DNA of 21,011 nt from a virus, in IMG/VR virus record IMGVR_UViG_3300031857_001663, positions 1 to 21,011 of that record; one strand, written 5' to 3'. Within the stretch, counting starts at the first letter, position 1. Every line of letters begins with the position of its first letter. A program made the position numbers and the translations under genes. Under the pieces are notes generated by a model. It saw only the letters and a list, made by a program, of their open reading frames with translations. It was not told the origin of the DNA and did no database searches. Of the stretch, positions 19,739 to 21,011 are shown in pieces.

Positions 19739-19754
19739 GGGCGGAAAACCGCCC
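19739..19754 (-). terminator. Rho-independent-like terminator after the glycosyltransferase gene
   Basis: GGGCGG(TTTT)CCGCCC is a perfect 6-bp GC stem followed by TTTACTT. It lies 6 bases after the glycosyltransferase stop, in the correct orientation. It is the cleanest of the four GGGCGG-type hairpins in the window. Confidence 0.7.
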
Positions 19755-19760
19755 AGTTTC

Positions 19761-20585
19761 TCACACAGGAATGACTTCTGTCGTCAGAGTTTTCAGGCGA
19801 ATCTCAGCGTATCGAGAAAGCCACTCGTCCTTCGTCCGTCTGGTCTTAGGTGTTGCCAGCTCAGAGAACTCAGCGCAGATTCGCTCAACCGTCTCGTTGT
19901 TGGTTTGAAGTTTCCGTTCCAGGTCTTCGCAAGTGCCACCACCACCGGTGTGTTGCTTTGCCTTGACGCAAACGTTGTCGAACCGTAGAGTTCCCTTCCC
20001 GTGCACAGTGTGGTACAGCGACAGGAAGTAATCGTCTTTCATGCTGTACTCCGTGATTCGATCAAACGCTGGGTCGCCAGCGTAGAAACCGAAGGCGTGG
20101 CCCATAATGAACTTAAGACCCACGGTGATCTTAGGGTGAAGGAAACCCTTGTTACGCACTGCGTAGAAACCCCAAAGGCCGACATCTCGTCGCCCGCTCA
20201 TTCGGAACCCTCGTTCAATCAGCTCAGACATATTTTCCACCGAGTTTAGGCGGCTCGGGTGGTCCAGCGGCTTTTGCGTCCCCGTCAGCGGGGCAAGCAG
20301 TTCGAGTTCCTCAACGGCGCTAACATCGTCGTCAAATGAAAAAACAGCTGTTCCTTTGTCGTAATAGTTGGAAATGAAGCGACGTTGATTCGTCAATCCT
20401 TTCTCACCAACAACAATCTCGTACTGCGGGTTTGAACTTTGATATTTTTCCAACTCCTGGTCGTTGGCCACGAACAAAGTCACTCGGGACAGATCGACGT
20501 CGGTTTTTTCAAGATAATTCAGAGTCAGTTTCCGGACGCCGTCCGGACGCCCGTAAGTTGGTATGGCAATCTGGTAGTCAAGCAT
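19761..20585 (-). CDS. GT-A glycosyltransferase, TET-associated-like (TAGT)
   Basis: The ATG at 20585 (MLDYQIAIPTYGRPDGVRKL, 274 aa) overlaps the dioxygenase stop by 8 bases. A longer open frame exists to 20843, but it overlaps that gene almost fully and reads as noise. The GT-A pattern is clear: IPTYGRP at 8-14, VTLFVANDQELEKY, TNQRRFI, then the DxD-like metal site FSFDDDVSA (D85-D87), MGHAFGFYAG, YSMKDDYFLSL at 180-190 and a GGGGTCEDLERK end. This order resembles the TET-associated glycosyltransferases (TAGT) found next to TET/JBP oxygenases in phages and fungi. It should transfer a sugar from a nucleotide donor to an oxidised base in DNA. Direct overlap with the oxygenase gene argues strongly for a joint pathway. 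The TAGT assignment is from memory of the family. Confidence 0.82.
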   Translation of the reverse strand: MLDYQIAIPTYGRPDGVRKLTLNYLEKTDVDLSRVTLFVANDQELEKYQSSNPQYEIVVGEKGLTNQRRFISNYYDKGTAVFSFDDDVSAVEELELLAPLTGTQKPLDHPSRLNSVENMSELIERGFRMSGRRDVGLWGFYAVRNKGFLHPKITVGLKFIMGHAFGFYAGDPAFDRITEYSMKDDYFLSLYHTVHGKGTLRFDNVCVKAKQHTGGGGTCEDLERKLQTNNETVERICAEFSELATPKTRRTKDEWLSRYAEIRLKTLTTEVIPV

Positions 20586-21011
20586 TGGGAGTAACGTCGG
20601 GTTGTCCTTTGATGTTGGTGTTGGAGCAGCGCTCCATCTTTTGAAGCTTCTTGTACTCCTCCCACTCAGGGCTGCACCACATTCCGAGGAAGGAACCGTT
20701 CCACTTCGGCTCACCTGTTCCTCGCTCAGGGTGGTTGGTTGTAACCCATTCCATGAAGGATCGTCGGCAAGCTTCACACTCCAGGTCATCCAGGGTGACG
20801 ATTGCGTCCCGTGAGTAAAACACAAGAACAAGGTTCTCAGCATCCTCGCTCAGCGGAACGAATGGAGTTTGACCGTGAACAAAGCCCTGGTTGTCTCCAA
20901 TCAGAATGTCACCGTGGCGCATGTGAAAACCAAGGCCAAGTTGAGGCATCACAAAGTCAACGCCATTGTAGGAACCCCGGTCCATACAAACGAGAGCGGC
21001 CACAGCGTCCT
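20578..21011 (-). CDS. 2OG-Fe(II) dioxygenase, TET/JBP-like, 5'-truncated by window edge
   Basis: The frame stays open through base 21011, so the N-terminus and probably the iron-binding HxD motif lie outside the window. The visible part has CMDRGSYNGVDFVMPQLGLG, then FHMRHGDILIGDN, the distal iron ligand FVHGQTPF and LVLVFYSRDA, whose Arg would bind 2-oxoglutarate. The 'y.Gg.fv.P.lg.af..r.GD.li.d....HGntP......l.l.fY.R' pattern is that of TET/JBP-type base oxygenases, which hydroxylate the methyl group of 5-methylcytosine or thymine in DNA. A C-terminal tail of about 75 residues has CEAC and further Cys residues. The stop overlaps the glycosyltransferase start. A different 2OG oxygenase subfamily remains possible until the missing half is seen. 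Confidence 0.68.
   Translation of the reverse strand, partial: DAVAALVCMDRGSYNGVDFVMPQLGLGFHMRHGDILIGDNQGFVHGQTPFVPLSEDAENLVLVFYSRDAIVTLDDLECEACRRSFMEWVTTNHPERGTGEPKWNGSFLGMWCSPEWEEYKKLQKMERCSNTNIKGQPDVTPNA

Noticed and set aside
20586-20843. N-terminal extension of the glycosyltransferase
   Set aside because: The added 86 residues read antigenically random and overlap the dioxygenase coding region. The GT-A fold begins at MLDYQIAIPTYGR.

Overview
The window is part of the genome of a tailed dsDNA bacteriophage with a contractile tail (myovirus morphology). Every gene I accept lies on the minus strand, so transcription runs from the right edge (21011) to the left edge (1). Coding density is very high: neighbouring genes typically overlap by ATGA or TGATG or lie a few bases apart. 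I saw no tRNA, CRISPR array, insertion sequence or integrase. The host is probably a cyanobacterium. The main hint is an HNH endonuclease resembling a family common in cyanobacterial genomes, so this assignment is an inference of modest confidence.

In order of transcription (right to left), the window starts with a right-hand block. A 5'-truncated 2OG-Fe(II) dioxygenase of TET/JBP type (20578-21011) overlaps a GT-A glycosyltransferase resembling the TET-associated family (19761-20585). After a terminator and a promoter come a HAD phosphatase, a nucleotidyltransferase and an APH/choline-kinase-fold kinase, all overlapping (17890-19689). Short single genes or pairs follow: a winged-helix-like protein, an acidic protein with the HNH endonuclease, and a run of small proteins leading into a type IIA topoisomerase subunit A (13479-15473). 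GGGCGGTTT...CC-type hairpins and sigma70-like promoters separate these units. Several of the promoters end only 5-6 bases before the ATG, which predicts leaderless mRNAs.

The centre holds three coupled genes of unknown function (11790-13407), one orphan gene (11376-11759) and a 931-residue family A DNA polymerase (8548-11343). The polymerase resembles mitochondrial DNA polymerase gamma in its exonuclease motifs, its polymerase motifs and its TPSNP-containing C-terminus. Two small genes follow it.

The left block encodes virion assembly. It contains a tail assembly chaperone with a canonical -1 frameshift site (CCCAAAC just before the TAA) that extends it into a second ORF lacking a start codon. 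Next come a Mu gpG/P2 gpS-like tail completion protein, an unknown acidic protein, a LysM/gpX-like tail protein, an exceptionally long tail sheath (1218 aa), a ribbon-helix-helix-like protein, a gp25-type baseplate wedge protein, a 53-aa protein, and the start of a Mu gp29-like (DUF935) portal. The portal carries at least three perfect 81-bp repeats at its C-terminal end and runs off the left edge.

An identical octamer, GGGTAAAA, occurs five times on the coding strand, each time at a gene boundary. It precedes the portal, the sheath, the tail chaperone, the orphan gene and the central three-gene unit, and is a good candidate for a phage-specific late promoter element. Together the genes suggest a phage that replicates with a Pol-gamma-like polymerase and its own topoisomerase, probably hypermodifies its DNA by oxidation and glycosylation, and switches on virion genes through the GGGTAAAA signal.
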